A stretch of 8,832 bases of DNA. Source: Microbacteriaceae bacterium. Lineage in GTDB: Bacteria; Actinomycetota; Actinomycetes; Actinomycetales; Microbacteriaceae. This document shows, one piece after another, positions 1 to 5,913 of this stretch; the first letter of the stretch is position 1; every line of letters starts with the position of its first letter. The notes under the pieces were generated by a model. The model saw only the letters and a program-made list of their open reading frames with translations, was not told the origin of the DNA and did not search any database. Made by a program: the position numbers and the translations under genes. The stretch covers positions 1 to 8,832 of the forward strand of contig JAKONM010000193.1 of assembly GCA_022701925.1 (NCBI GenBank). The letters are read 5' to 3'.

Positions 1-184
1 GCAGAGCGCGGAGGAGCGGGGTGCGGCGGCGGTGTGGCTCGGGACGAACCAGGAGAACGCCCGGGCGCAGGCGTTCTACGTGAAGCACGGGTTCGAGCGC
101 GTCGGCGTGAAGCGCTTCCGGCTCGGCGACCGCTGGGAGGACGACTACGTCTACCAGCGCGCGCTCACACCGCCCGTCGGCTGA
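1..184 (+). CDS. GNAT-family N-acetyltransferase, C-terminal part (5' end outside window)
   Basis: Only the last 60 codons are present, read in the second frame and ending in TGA at 182-184. The fragment carries the C-terminal GNAT signature: a beta strand (VWLGTNQEN), then a helix with the acetyl-CoA-side motif ARAQAFYVKHGF, then a final strand pair (GVKRFRLGDRWEDDYVYQRAL is split by a turn at GD). In this superfamily N-x-x-A-x-x-F-Y-x-x-x-G-F marks the end of motif A and motif B, and the enzymes transfer an acetyl group from acetyl-CoA to an amine. The acceptor cannot be judged from the fragment; the closing W-x-D-D-x-x-Y-x-R pattern is common in RimI-like and small-molecule acetyltransferases. 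It lies 67 bases upstream of the glucosidase on the same strand, with no sign of shared function. Confidence 0.85.
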   Translation, partial: QSAEERGAAAVWLGTNQENARAQAFYVKHGFERVGVKRFRLGDRWEDDYVYQRALTPPVG

Positions 185-194
185 AGGGTCGACG

Positions 195-228
195 GAGGAT
201 CCGGCGCGGCGGCGCTGATGCGGTCCTC
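195..228 (+). terminator. Weak hairpin after the acetyltransferase gene
   Basis: Bases 195-203 pair with 221-228 (5 bp, one bulged T at 200, then 3 bp) around a 17-base loop, 10 bases after the acetyltransferase stop. There is no T-tract. It may help end that transcript, but the stem is short for such GC-rich sequence and could be chance. Confidence 0.25.
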
Positions 229-241
229 GGCGGCACCGGCA

Positions 242-251
242 GGATGGGGGC
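242..251 (+). promoter_or_regulatory. Ribosome binding site for the alpha-glucosidase GTG start
   Basis: A purine-rich GGATGGGGG run lies directly before GTG 252. It supports this start, although the spacing is short. An ATG at 244 is out of frame and cannot start the enzyme. Confidence 0.45.
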
Positions 252-1940
252 GTGCAGGATCGCGAGTGGTTCAAGAGCGCCGTCGTCTACCAGGTGTACC
301 CCCGCAGCTTCGCGGACGGCGACGGCGACGGCATCGGCGACCTGCGCGGCATCCTGCAGCACCTGGACCACCTGGAGGCGCTGGGCGTCGACGTCGTGTG
401 GCTGTCGCCGCTGTACCGCTCGCCGCAGGCGGACAACGGCTACGACATCAGCGACTACCAGGACGTCGACCCGCTGTTCGGCACGCTGGAGCAGCTGGAC
501 GAGCTGATCGCCGGGCTGCACGAGCGCGGCATCAAGCTGGTGATGGACCTGGTCGTCAACCACACCAGCGACGAGCACGCCTGGTTCCAGGAGAGCCGCT
601 CGTCGAGGGACAGCCCGAAGCGCGACTGGTACGTGTGGCGCGACCCGCGGGACGGCGGAGAGCCGAACAACTGGGGCTCGTTCTTCTCCGGCAGCGCCTG
701 GCAGCTGGACGAGCCGACCGGGCAGTACTACCTGCACCTGTTCGACCGGAAGCAGCCGGACCTGAACTGGGAGAACCCGGAGGTCCGCGAGGCCGTCCAC
801 GCGATGATGCGCTGGTGGCTCGACCGCGGGGTGGACGGCTTCCGGATGGACGTCATCAACTTCATCTCGAAGGAGCAGTCCTTCGCCGACGCGCCGGCGG
901 TGGTCGGACAGCGGCACGTCGACGCCTCCTCGCTGTTCGCGGACGGGCCGCGCATCCACGAGTTCCTCGCCGAGATGCACGAAGCCGTCTTCGCCGGTCG
1001 GGACGGCGCCTTCCTGACCGTCGGCGAGATGCCGGGCGTGACGCCGGAGGAGGCCGTGCTGTACACGGACCCGGCCCGTCACGAGGTCGACATGGTGTTC
1101 CAGTTCGAGCACGTCTCGCTCGACCAGGGGCCCGCGTCGAAGTGGGACTGGATCGGCCTCGACCGCGTCGCGCTGAAGCGCTCGCTGCACCGCTGGCAGG
1201 TCGCGCTGGCGGAGCGGGGCTGGAACTCCCTCTACTGGGACAACCACGACCAGCCGCGCGCGGTGTCCCGATTCGGCGACGACGATCCGGCCTGCTGGGC
1301 CGACTCCGCGAAGGCCCTGGCCACGATCCTGCACTGCATGCGCGGCACGCCCTACGTGTACCAGGGCGAGGAGCTGGGCATGACGAACTACCCGTTCCGG
1401 ACCGCGGACGAGCACCGCGACGTGGAGGCGGTCAACCACTGGAAGCGGGTGATCGCGGAGGGCCTCGACCAGCGGTCGGCGCTCACCGGGATGGCGAAGG
1501 TCGGGCGGGACAACGCCCGCACGCCGGTGCAGTGGGACGCGAGCGCGCAGGCCGGCTTCACCACGGGCGCGCCCTGGCTGCCGGTGAACCCGAACCGATC
1601 GTGGCTGAACGCGGCGGCCCAGGTCGGGGTGGAGGGCAGCGTCTTCGAGCACCACCGCGCGCTGATCCGCCTGCGCCACGAGCACGCGGTGATCGCCGAC
1701 GGCGACTTCACGGGGCTGCTGGAGAACGACCCGGAGGTCTGGGCCTACGTGCGCACGCTCGGCTCGAAGCGTCTGCTGGTGGTGGCGAACTGCAGCCGTC
1801 GTGCCCGCGCGCTCGAGCTGGGCGACGGATGGACGGGTGCCCGCCTGCTGCTGTGCAACCTGGCCGACCGCGCCGACGTCCTGCATGACGGAGCCCTGAC
1901 CCTGTCCGGCTGGGAGAGCCGCGTCTACCTGCTCGAGTAG
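252..1940 (+). CDS. GH13 alpha-glucosidase, oligo-1,6-glucosidase (isomaltase) type
   Basis: A 562-residue, probably cytoplasmic enzyme (no signal peptide) that hydrolyses terminal alpha-glucosidic bonds of short oligosaccharides; the length is usual for the family. All GH13 blocks are visible: DLVVNH (99-104), GFRMDVIN with nucleophile Asp200 (196-203), GEMP with acid/base Glu259 (258-261) and NHDQPR with Asp333 (331-336). Asp22, 24, 26, Ile28 and Asp30 in the first loop match the metal site of Bacillus oligo-1,6-glucosidase. QPDLN (168-172) marks the oligo-1,6-glucosidase subfamily, and Val201 after the nucleophile is the residue associated with alpha-1,6 preference in yeast isomaltase and related enzymes. 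RDNARTPVQW (419-428) is a conserved family signature. The GTG start is preceded by AGGATGGGGG. No sugar transporter or regulator is adjacent. Trehalulose/sucrose isomerases share these blocks, so hydrolysis of isomalto-oligosaccharides is inferred. Confidence 0.93.
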   Translation: MQDREWFKSAVVYQVYPRSFADGDGDGIGDLRGILQHLDHLEALGVDVVWLSPLYRSPQADNGYDISDYQDVDPLFGTLEQLDELIAGLHERGIKLVMDLVVNHTSDEHAWFQESRSSRDSPKRDWYVWRDPRDGGEPNNWGSFFSGSAWQLDEPTGQYYLHLFDRKQPDLNWENPEVREAVHAMMRWWLDRGVDGFRMDVINFISKEQSFADAPAVVGQRHVDASSLFADGPRIHEFLAEMHEAVFAGRDGAFLTVGEMPGVTPEEAVLYTDPARHEVDMVFQFEHVSLDQGPASKWDWIGLDRVALKRSLHRWQVALAERGWNSLYWDNHDQPRAVSRFGDDDPACWADSAKALATILHCMRGTPYVYQGEELGMTNYPFRTADEHRDVEAVNHWKRVIAEGLDQRSALTGMAKVGRDNARTPVQWDASAQAGFTTGAPWLPVNPNRSWLNAAAQVGVEGSVFEHHRALIRLRHEHAVIADGDFTGLLENDPEVWAYVRTLGSKRLLVVANCSRRARALELGDGWTGARLLLCNLADRADVLHDGALTLSGWESRVYLLE

Positions 1941-2127
1941 GGGACCTCCGCGGGCCGTTCTGCGTTCTCAGTGGTCCGCGATGCTCAGCGGTCCGTGGTC
2001 TGCGGTTCGTGCTGCCGGTCGGCTTGTCCGGAAGGGCGCCGGGAGGTGCTGTGAGGTGGTGACGCTGCCGGTGTCCTGTCGCGTCGGCGGGTAGTCGTGA
2101 GTGCTCCGCGGGCGCACGCGCTCGCTG

Positions 2128-2189
2128 GGTCGACGCGGAGCGGCTGACTCGACGGTTCGAGGCGTCGAGTCAGCCGCTGGGCGTCGACC
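2128..2189. terminator. Long nested hairpin, probable bidirectional terminator
   Basis: Inner arms 2139-2154 and 2163-2178 are a perfect 16-bp inverted repeat (AGCGGCTGACTCGACG and its complement) with the 8-base loop GTTCGAGG. After a 2x2 G/G mismatch the stem continues for 9 bp (2128-2136 with 2181-2189), giving 25 bp in all. It lies between two convergent transcripts, so it can serve the glucosidase on the plus strand and the regulator/epoxide hydrolase unit on the minus strand. No T-tract follows on either strand. The length is greater than most intrinsic terminators, so a mobile repeat of REP type is a possible alternative. Confidence 0.6.
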
Positions 2190-2238
2190 TAGCGATCGGA
2201 GGGGCCTGCGGCCGGCGGGTGACCGGCTGGCAGCCTGA

Positions 2239-2276
2239 TCTCGGCTTCTCGGCTTCTCGGCTTCTCGGCTTCTCGG
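2239..2276. repeat. 8-bp tandem repeat, about 4.5 copies (TCGGCTTC)
   Basis: TCGGCTTC is repeated exactly four times from 2241 to 2272, followed by TCGG and preceded by a partial TC. The unit is not a multiple of three and lies outside any gene, so copy-number change would not alter a known protein. It is likely prone to slippage. Confidence 0.9.
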
Positions 2277-2348
2277 CAGTCATGCGAGTCCGCGGTGGTT
2301 GCCCACTGAGCGCGCCGCAGCCTCCGAATGAGCCCGCGGAGCCCCCGA

Positions 2349-3422
2349 TCAGCCCGCGGTCCCGAGCGCCACCGCGGACCGGAGGCCCGCGGCCCACGCC
2401 TCCGGACGCTCCCATGCGGCGAAGTGGCCGCCGGAGGGCTCCTCGCGCCATTCGCGCACGTCGAGCCAGTGCTCGGCGGTCGACCGCGGCGCGTGCAGCA
2501 GCTCCTTCGGGAAGTACGTGATCGCGGTCGGCGCCGCGACGCGGCCGGCGACCGGGCCGAGGCGCTCGCTGTAGGGCGCGAACGAGGTGCCGATGGTGCC
2601 GGTGACCCAGTAGGCGGTGATCCAGGTCAGCAGGTCGTCGCGCGGGAAGGCGGCCTCGACGTCGCCGCTGCAGTCGCTCCAGTCCCGGTACTTCTCGACG
2701 AGCCAGGCCGCGAGCCCGGCGGGGGAGTCGCCGAGCGCGGCGGCCAGCGTGGCGGGCCGCGTCGCCTGCTCGTGGGCGTAGGCGCCCTCGACGGCCTGCC
2801 AGCGGTCGGCCTGCGCCCGGTACTCGCGGTCCTCCGCGGTCTGCTGCTCCTCGGGCACCAGCGCCAGGTTCCGCACCGTCACGTCCGTCAGGTGCAGCGC
2901 GGAGACGCGATCCGGGCATCGGCGCGCCAGACCCTCCGCCACGGCGGACCCGATGTCGCCGCCGGAGACGACGTACCGCTCGTGCCCCAGCTCGGTCATC
3001 GCCGCGGCCACGGGGTCCGCCATGTCGGCGCCGGCCATGCCGTGGGAGTCGGAGAAGGGGTAGCCGGGCAGCGCGGGCACGACGACGGTCAGGTCGGTCA
3101 GCAGCGGCAGCACGCGCGAGAACCGCAGCACGCTGTCGGGCCACCCGTGCAGCAGCACGACGACGGGCGCGCCCTCGGGACCGCGCTGGTGCACGACGCG
3201 CAGCCCGCCCGCCCGCTGCCAGGGCAGGGAGCGGATGTGCTGCTCGGCGGCGCGCCAGTCGTACGCCTCCGACCAGTGCTGCAGCAGGCCCGCCAGCCAC
3301 CCGCGGTCGGTGCCGCGCGACCAGCCGTCGCCGGGCGCCGGGACCAGCCGGTTGGCGCGCAGCCGCCGGCGCAGGTCCTCCAGCACCTCGTCGGGCACGG
3401 CGGGCGGGGCGTCGGGGCTCAT
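2349..3422 (-). CDS. Epoxide hydrolase, microsomal/EHN type (alpha/beta hydrolase)
   Basis: A 357-residue alpha/beta-hydrolase that should open epoxides to vicinal diols. The N-terminus (about 8-75, with DWRAAEQHIRSLPW) matches the epoxide hydrolase N-terminal region that wraps the core. The core shows HGWP (92-95, oxyanion hole), the nucleophile elbow SGGDIGS with Asp156, a lid containing Tyr284 (FAPYSER) as candidate ring-opening tyrosine, the acid Glu307 in FPKELLHAP, and the base His333 in GGHFAAWERPE. The Glu acid and the GGHFAA block closely follow mammalian microsomal epoxide hydrolase rather than the soluble type. There is no signal peptide or membrane anchor. The start is the ATG at 3422-3420, preceded by GGAGGAGGAG; a longer reading frame exists but would run through the regulator gene. 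The ATGA overlap with that gene implies coupled translation. The substrate is unknown. Confidence 0.93.
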   Translation of the reverse strand: MSPDAPPAVPDEVLEDLRRRLRANRLVPAPGDGWSRGTDRGWLAGLLQHWSEAYDWRAAEQHIRSLPWQRAGGLRVVHQRGPEGAPVVVLLHGWPDSVLRFSRVLPLLTDLTVVVPALPGYPFSDSHGMAGADMADPVAAAMTELGHERYVVSGGDIGSAVAEGLARRCPDRVSALHLTDVTVRNLALVPEEQQTAEDREYRAQADRWQAVEGAYAHEQATRPATLAAALGDSPAGLAAWLVEKYRDWSDCSGDVEAAFPRDDLLTWITAYWVTGTIGTSFAPYSERLGPVAGRVAAPTAITYFPKELLHAPRSTAEHWLDVREWREEPSGGHFAAWERPEAWAAGLRSAVALGTAG

Positions 3423-3991
3423 CGGGACTCCTCCTCCGCGGCCGCGCCGCGGGCGCGGAACGCGCGCACGTTCATCCGGTTGCCGCAGTTGCCCACGTCG
3501 CAGAAGCGCTTGGACCGGTTGCGGCTGAAGTCGACCAGCACCGCGTCGCAGTCGTCGGCGGCGCACGTCTTCATCCGGGGGCGCTCGCCCTGCCGCAGCA
3601 CGTCGACCCAGTCCATCGCGATTTCGACCATCACGCGGTCGGCCAGCGGCGCGTCGGCGCGGGTCGCGTGGATGTGCCAGCCGACGCCGTCGTGATCCAC
3701 GACCTGCGGCAGCGCCTGGCCGTCCCGCAGCATGGCGTTCACGCGCTCCACCGCCTGCTCGTCGGTGTCCGCCTCCCACAGCCCGCGCAGGCGCTCGCGC
3801 AGCGCGCGCATCGACGACAGCTCGCGGGCGTCGCGGCGGCGCTCGCCGGTGAAGGCCTCGCGCTCGAACCAGGTGTCCAGCTGCTCCATGGTCGCCAGGC
3901 CGTCCTCGCCCGAGTCGGTGACGTCGGGCAGCGTGTTGACCAGGCCGACGGCGGCCTGCAGACCGAGTTCGACGTCACGGGTGAACAGCAT
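3419..3991 (-). CDS. CGNR zinc-finger regulator with ABATE domain
   Basis: A 190-residue protein of the family described as putative stress-induced transcription regulators. Residues about 8-125 form the N-terminal ABATE-type region (GLQAAVGLVNTLP early on, a helix-rich middle, then WHIHATRADAPLADRV). The C-terminal zinc finger has Cys143-x4-Cys148 and Cys164-x4-Cys169, the last cysteine opening the diagnostic CGNR (169-172); DFSRNRSKRFC between the pairs is basic and typical. The ATG at 3991-3989 has AGGAG four bases upstream. Its TGA overlaps the epoxide hydrolase ATG as ATGA, so the two genes form an operon with the regulator first. The upstream region contains paired inverted repeats over its own likely -10, which suggests autoregulation and perhaps control of the divergent transporter. 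DNA binding is inferred from the family; targets are unknown. Confidence 0.92.
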   Translation of the reverse strand: MLFTRDVELGLQAAVGLVNTLPDVTDSGEDGLATMEQLDTWFEREAFTGERRRDARELSSMRALRERLRGLWEADTDEQAVERVNAMLRDGQALPQVVDHDGVGWHIHATRADAPLADRVMVEIAMDWVDVLRQGERPRMKTCAADDCDAVLVDFSRNRSKRFCDVGNCGNRMNVRAFRARGAAAEEESR

Positions 3992-4019
3992 TTGACTCCT
4001 GACCGCATCCGGATAGGCT
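3992..4019 (+). promoter_or_regulatory. Probable promoter of the EamA transporter
   Basis: TTGACT (3992-3997), a 16-bp spacer and TAGGCT (4014-4019) resemble a housekeeping actinobacterial promoter, predicting transcription from about 4025. The -10 lies inside a 7-bp inverted repeat (CATCCGG 4006-4012, CCGGATG 4024-4030), a possible operator. The -35 overlaps the regulator's ribosome binding site on the other strand. Confidence 0.5.
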
Positions 4020-4029
4020 TCTCCCGGAT

Positions 4030-4059
4030 GTCATGAGTGTAGCGCGTTTGACTCATGAC
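4030..4059. promoter_or_regulatory. Inverted repeat, candidate operator in the regulator/transporter intergenic region
   Basis: GTCATGAGT (4030-4038) and ACTCATGAC (4051-4059) are perfect 9-bp inverted arms, 12 bp apart and 21 bp centre to centre, about two helical turns. The right arm belongs to TTTGACTCATGACC (4047-4060), which recurs with one mismatch as TTTGACTCCTGACC at 3991-4004, giving three related half-sites in 70 bases. A TACACT hexamer on the minus strand (4041-4036) overlaps the left arm and fits as -10 of the regulator gene, leaving a leader of about 38 bases; its -35 is poor. The layout suits autorepression. Confidence 0.5.
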
Positions 4060-4074
4060 CAGGAAGGGGAGGCC

Positions 4075-5079
4075 GTGCGCAGGTCGGACACCGCGATCGG
4101 ACTGCCGCTCGCGATCATGGCGGCCTTCGCGTTCGGCATCGGCGGGCCGTTCGTGCGCCCGCTGCTCGACGCCGGCTGGAGCTCGTCGGCCGCCGTGCTG
4201 GCGCGCTGCGCCGGCACCTTCCTGGCGCTGTCGATCCCCGCGATCGTGCTGCTGCGCGGACGGTGGGGCGTGCTCGGCCGGAACTGGCGCACGATCCTGG
4301 CCTACGGCGTGTTCGCGGTCGTCGGCACGCAGCTGCTCTTCTACTCCGCGATCACGCGGATGCCCGTGGGCGCCGCGCTGCTGATCGAGTACCTGGCGCC
4401 CGTGCTGCTGGTCCTGTGGACCTGGGCCCGCTCCCGCACCCGCCCGGGCGCGCCGACGCTGGCCGGGTCCGCCCTGGCGGTGATCGGGCTGCTGCTGGTC
4501 GTCGACCTGGGCGGCTCGGGCAGCACCGACCTGGTCGGTCCCGCGCTCGCCCTGGTCGCGGCGGTGGGCGTGGCCGTCTACTACGTGATCAACGCCCGCC
4601 TGGACCCGGAGCTGCACCCGTTCGTGCTGCTCGCCGCCTCCATGCTGGTCGGCTGCGTGCTGCTGGGCCTGCTCGCGGCGGTCGGGATCGCGCCGATGAC
4701 CTTCGCCTTCACCGACGTGGTGCTGGCCGGCTCGCGGGCGCCGTGGTGGCTGTCCGCCGCGGTGATGGTGCTGGTCTCGACGTTGTCCGCCTACTTGCTG
4801 GGCATCGCGGGCGGCAAGCGGCTGGGCAGCCGCGTCGCCAGCTTCGTGGGCCTGTTCGAGGTGCTGTTCGCGGTGCTGGCGGCCCGGGTGCTGCTGGGCG
4901 ACCTGCCTGCACCGATCCAGTTCGGGGGCGGCGCGCTGATCCTCACCGGCGTCGTGCTGGTCAAGCTGCAGCGGGAGGAACCCCGGGCGGCAGGCGCCGA
5001 GCCGCACGTGGTGCCGCGTCGCACGCGCCCGCGGCGCGCGGCAGACCGCCGACCCGCACCAGCCGGCTCCCGCCGCTGA
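4075..5079 (+). CDS. EamA/DMT-family transporter (drug/metabolite exporter)
   Basis: A 334-residue inner-membrane protein of the drug/metabolite transporter superfamily, with about ten hydrophobic helices from residue 8 to 297 in two EamA halves. The first half ends with SAITRMPVGAALLIEYLAPV (91-110), the typical helix-3/4 block; the second half has the counterpart GLFEVLFAVLAARVLLGD (259-276) followed by a last helix (283-297). The C-terminal 35 residues are basic and probably cytoplasmic. The likely direction is export of a small organic molecule; the substrate is not visible. I chose GTG 4075, which follows AAGGGGAGG and leaves the operator upstream. An in-frame ATG at 4033 would add 14 non-hydrophobic residues (348 in all), but it lies within the inverted repeat. 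The gene is divergent from the CGNR regulator and probably shares its control region. Confidence 0.9.
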   Translation: MRRSDTAIGLPLAIMAAFAFGIGGPFVRPLLDAGWSSSAAVLARCAGTFLALSIPAIVLLRGRWGVLGRNWRTILAYGVFAVVGTQLLFYSAITRMPVGAALLIEYLAPVLLVLWTWARSRTRPGAPTLAGSALAVIGLLLVVDLGGSGSTDLVGPALALVAAVGVAVYYVINARLDPELHPFVLLAASMLVGCVLLGLLAAVGIAPMTFAFTDVVLAGSRAPWWLSAAVMVLVSTLSAYLLGIAGGKRLGSRVASFVGLFEVLFAVLAARVLLGDLPAPIQFGGGALILTGVVLVKLQREEPRAAGAEPHVVPRRTRPRRAADRRPAPAGSRR

Positions 5080-5081
5080 CT

Positions 5082-5162
5082 CGCGGATCCGCAGTTCCTG
5101 ACCGACACGCCGGGCCGAGCGCACTCAGCTACGGCGTGTCGCCGCAGAACTGCGGATCCGCG
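5082..5162. terminator. Large nested hairpin between transporter and SDR genes, probable bidirectional terminator
   Basis: The outer arms 5082-5097 and 5147-5162 form a perfect 16-bp inverted repeat (CGCGGATCCGCAGTTC and complement). Inside a 5x5 internal loop is a second perfect 10-bp stem (5103-5112 with 5132-5141) and a 19-base apical loop. It starts three bases after the transporter stop, and the convergent SDR gene stops 40 bases beyond it. A further copy of the arm core, TGCGGATCC, lies at 5170-5178. No T-tract is present. Confidence 0.6.
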
Positions 5163-5202
5163 GAGGTTCTGCGGATCCAGGAAGGGTGCGGAGGGGCAGC
5201 GG

Positions 5203-5859
5203 TCAGCGCAGGGAGGCGATCGCCTCCGAGGTCGTCTGCTCCCCGCTGGTCAGCTCGAACTGCGCGCCGATCGTCGAGTCGTCCTGCAGCACGGCGACGA
5301 TCACCGCGGCGACGTCCGCCCGGGACACCTGCCCGCGCTCCAGCCGCGTCGCGATCGCCACCCGGTCGGAGGCGGGGTCGTCGGTCAGGCCGCCCGGCCG
5401 CACGATGGTCCAGTCCAGCCCGGAATGGCGCAGCGCCGCGTCCGCGTCGCGCTTCGACTCCACGTAGGCGCGCCAGCCGTCGGCCGTGTCGTCGGCCAGC
5501 GGCTCGTCGACCCCGATGGCGGACACCATCACGAACCGCTTCACCCCCGCCTGCTCGGCGCCGGCGATCGCCTTCAGCGCGCCCTGCAGGTCGACGGCCC
5601 GGGTGCGGTCGGCACCGCCCTTCCCGCCCGCGCCCGCGCTGAACACGACCGCGTCCGCCTCACCGAAGGCCTCCGCGAAGTCGCCCGCGTCCGCGGCCTC
5701 GATGTCGAGCGTCCAAGGCGTCGCGCCCGCCGCCTCGATGTCCGCGCCCTGCGCCTCGTCCCGGATGGTGCTGCGCACCCCGTGGCCCTGCCCGCTGAGG
5801 GCCGCGGCCAGCAGCAGCGCGACCTTCCCGTGTCCTCCGACGATCACTGTGGTGCTCAT
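5203..5859 (-). CDS. NAD(P)-binding NmrA-like / atypical short-chain dehydrogenase protein
   Basis: A 218-residue single-domain Rossmann protein. The N-terminal strand and glycine loop VIVGGHGKVA (5-14) fit the atypical SDR_a5/NmrA-like group, which binds NAD(P) but often lacks full dehydrogenase activity. Further marks are the second strand (STIRD, 30-34), LDIEAAD (51-57), FSAGAGGKGG (73-82), FVMVSAIG (109-116), Tyr132-x3-Lys136 at the classical SDR active-site spacing, and TIVRPGGLTDDP (151-162). It is of YwnB/YhfK type by general appearance. The role is uncertain: redox sensing or a small-molecule reductase. The start is ATG 5859-5857; no ribosome binding site precedes it, but TAGCGT sits 7 bases upstream as a -10, which predicts a leaderless mRNA. 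It is divergent from the thioredoxin gene 54 bases away. Confidence 0.88.
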   Translation of the reverse strand: MSTTVIVGGHGKVALLLAAALSGQGHGVRSTIRDEAQGADIEAAGATPWTLDIEAADAGDFAEAFGEADAVVFSAGAGGKGGADRTRAVDLQGALKAIAGAEQAGVKRFVMVSAIGVDEPLADDTADGWRAYVESKRDADAALRHSGLDWTIVRPGGLTDDPASDRVAIATRLERGQVSRADVAAVIVAVLQDDSTIGAQFELTSGEQTTSEAIASLR

Positions 5860-5866
5860 GACCCGC

Positions 5867-5872
5867 ACGCTA
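5867..5872 (-). promoter_or_regulatory. -10 element for leaderless SDR transcript
   Basis: On the minus strand TAGCGT fits the actinobacterial TANNNT -10. Seven bases separate it from the SDR ATG, so transcription should start at or next to the A of ATG. No Shine-Dalgarno sequence is present. The -35 region is not recognisable. Confidence 0.45.
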
Positions 5873-5913
5873 GGGCGCGGGAATGCACGTCGGCCGCACG
5901 CGTTGAACCCGGC

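Larger units (their letters stand above)
1941..2348. other. Non-coding stretch between convergent genes
   Basis: About 400 bases separate the glucosidase stop from the epoxide hydrolase stop. I see no protein with recognisable features on either strand. The first ~190 bases are less codon-biased and contain loose repeats of GGTCC/GGTCTG (around 1971-2010). The rest holds the nested hairpin at 2128-2189 and the 8-bp tandem repeat at 2239-2276, listed separately. A minus-strand frame that would turn the tandem repeat into peptide repeats (AEKPRSRE-like) is a by-product of the repeat and has no gene-like features. Confidence 0.6.

Noticed and set aside
165..1886. Long minus-strand open frame of 573 codons opposite the glucosidase
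   Set aside because: It is antisense to a gene with all GH13 motifs; its translation is a low-complexity Val/Arg/His/Leu mix with no domain. Long antisense frames are expected at this GC content.
2239..2276. Short tandem repeats as a CRISPR array
   Set aside because: Units are 8 bp and contiguous, with no spacers and no cas genes nearby.
3423..3779. N-terminal extension of the epoxide hydrolase
   Set aside because: It would overlap the CGNR gene for about 360 bases in another frame. The ATG at 3422 has a strong ribosome binding site and the correct family N-terminus.
4033..4074. Earlier ATG start for the EamA transporter
   Set aside because: It lies inside the inverted repeat, lacks a ribosome binding site and adds only hydrophilic residues. 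It remains possible if the transcript starts near 4025 and is nearly leaderless.
5083..5178. Repeated GGATCC palindromes as recombination or restriction-linked sites
   Set aside because: They are explained by the hairpin arms, and no recombinase, integrase or methylase gene is present.
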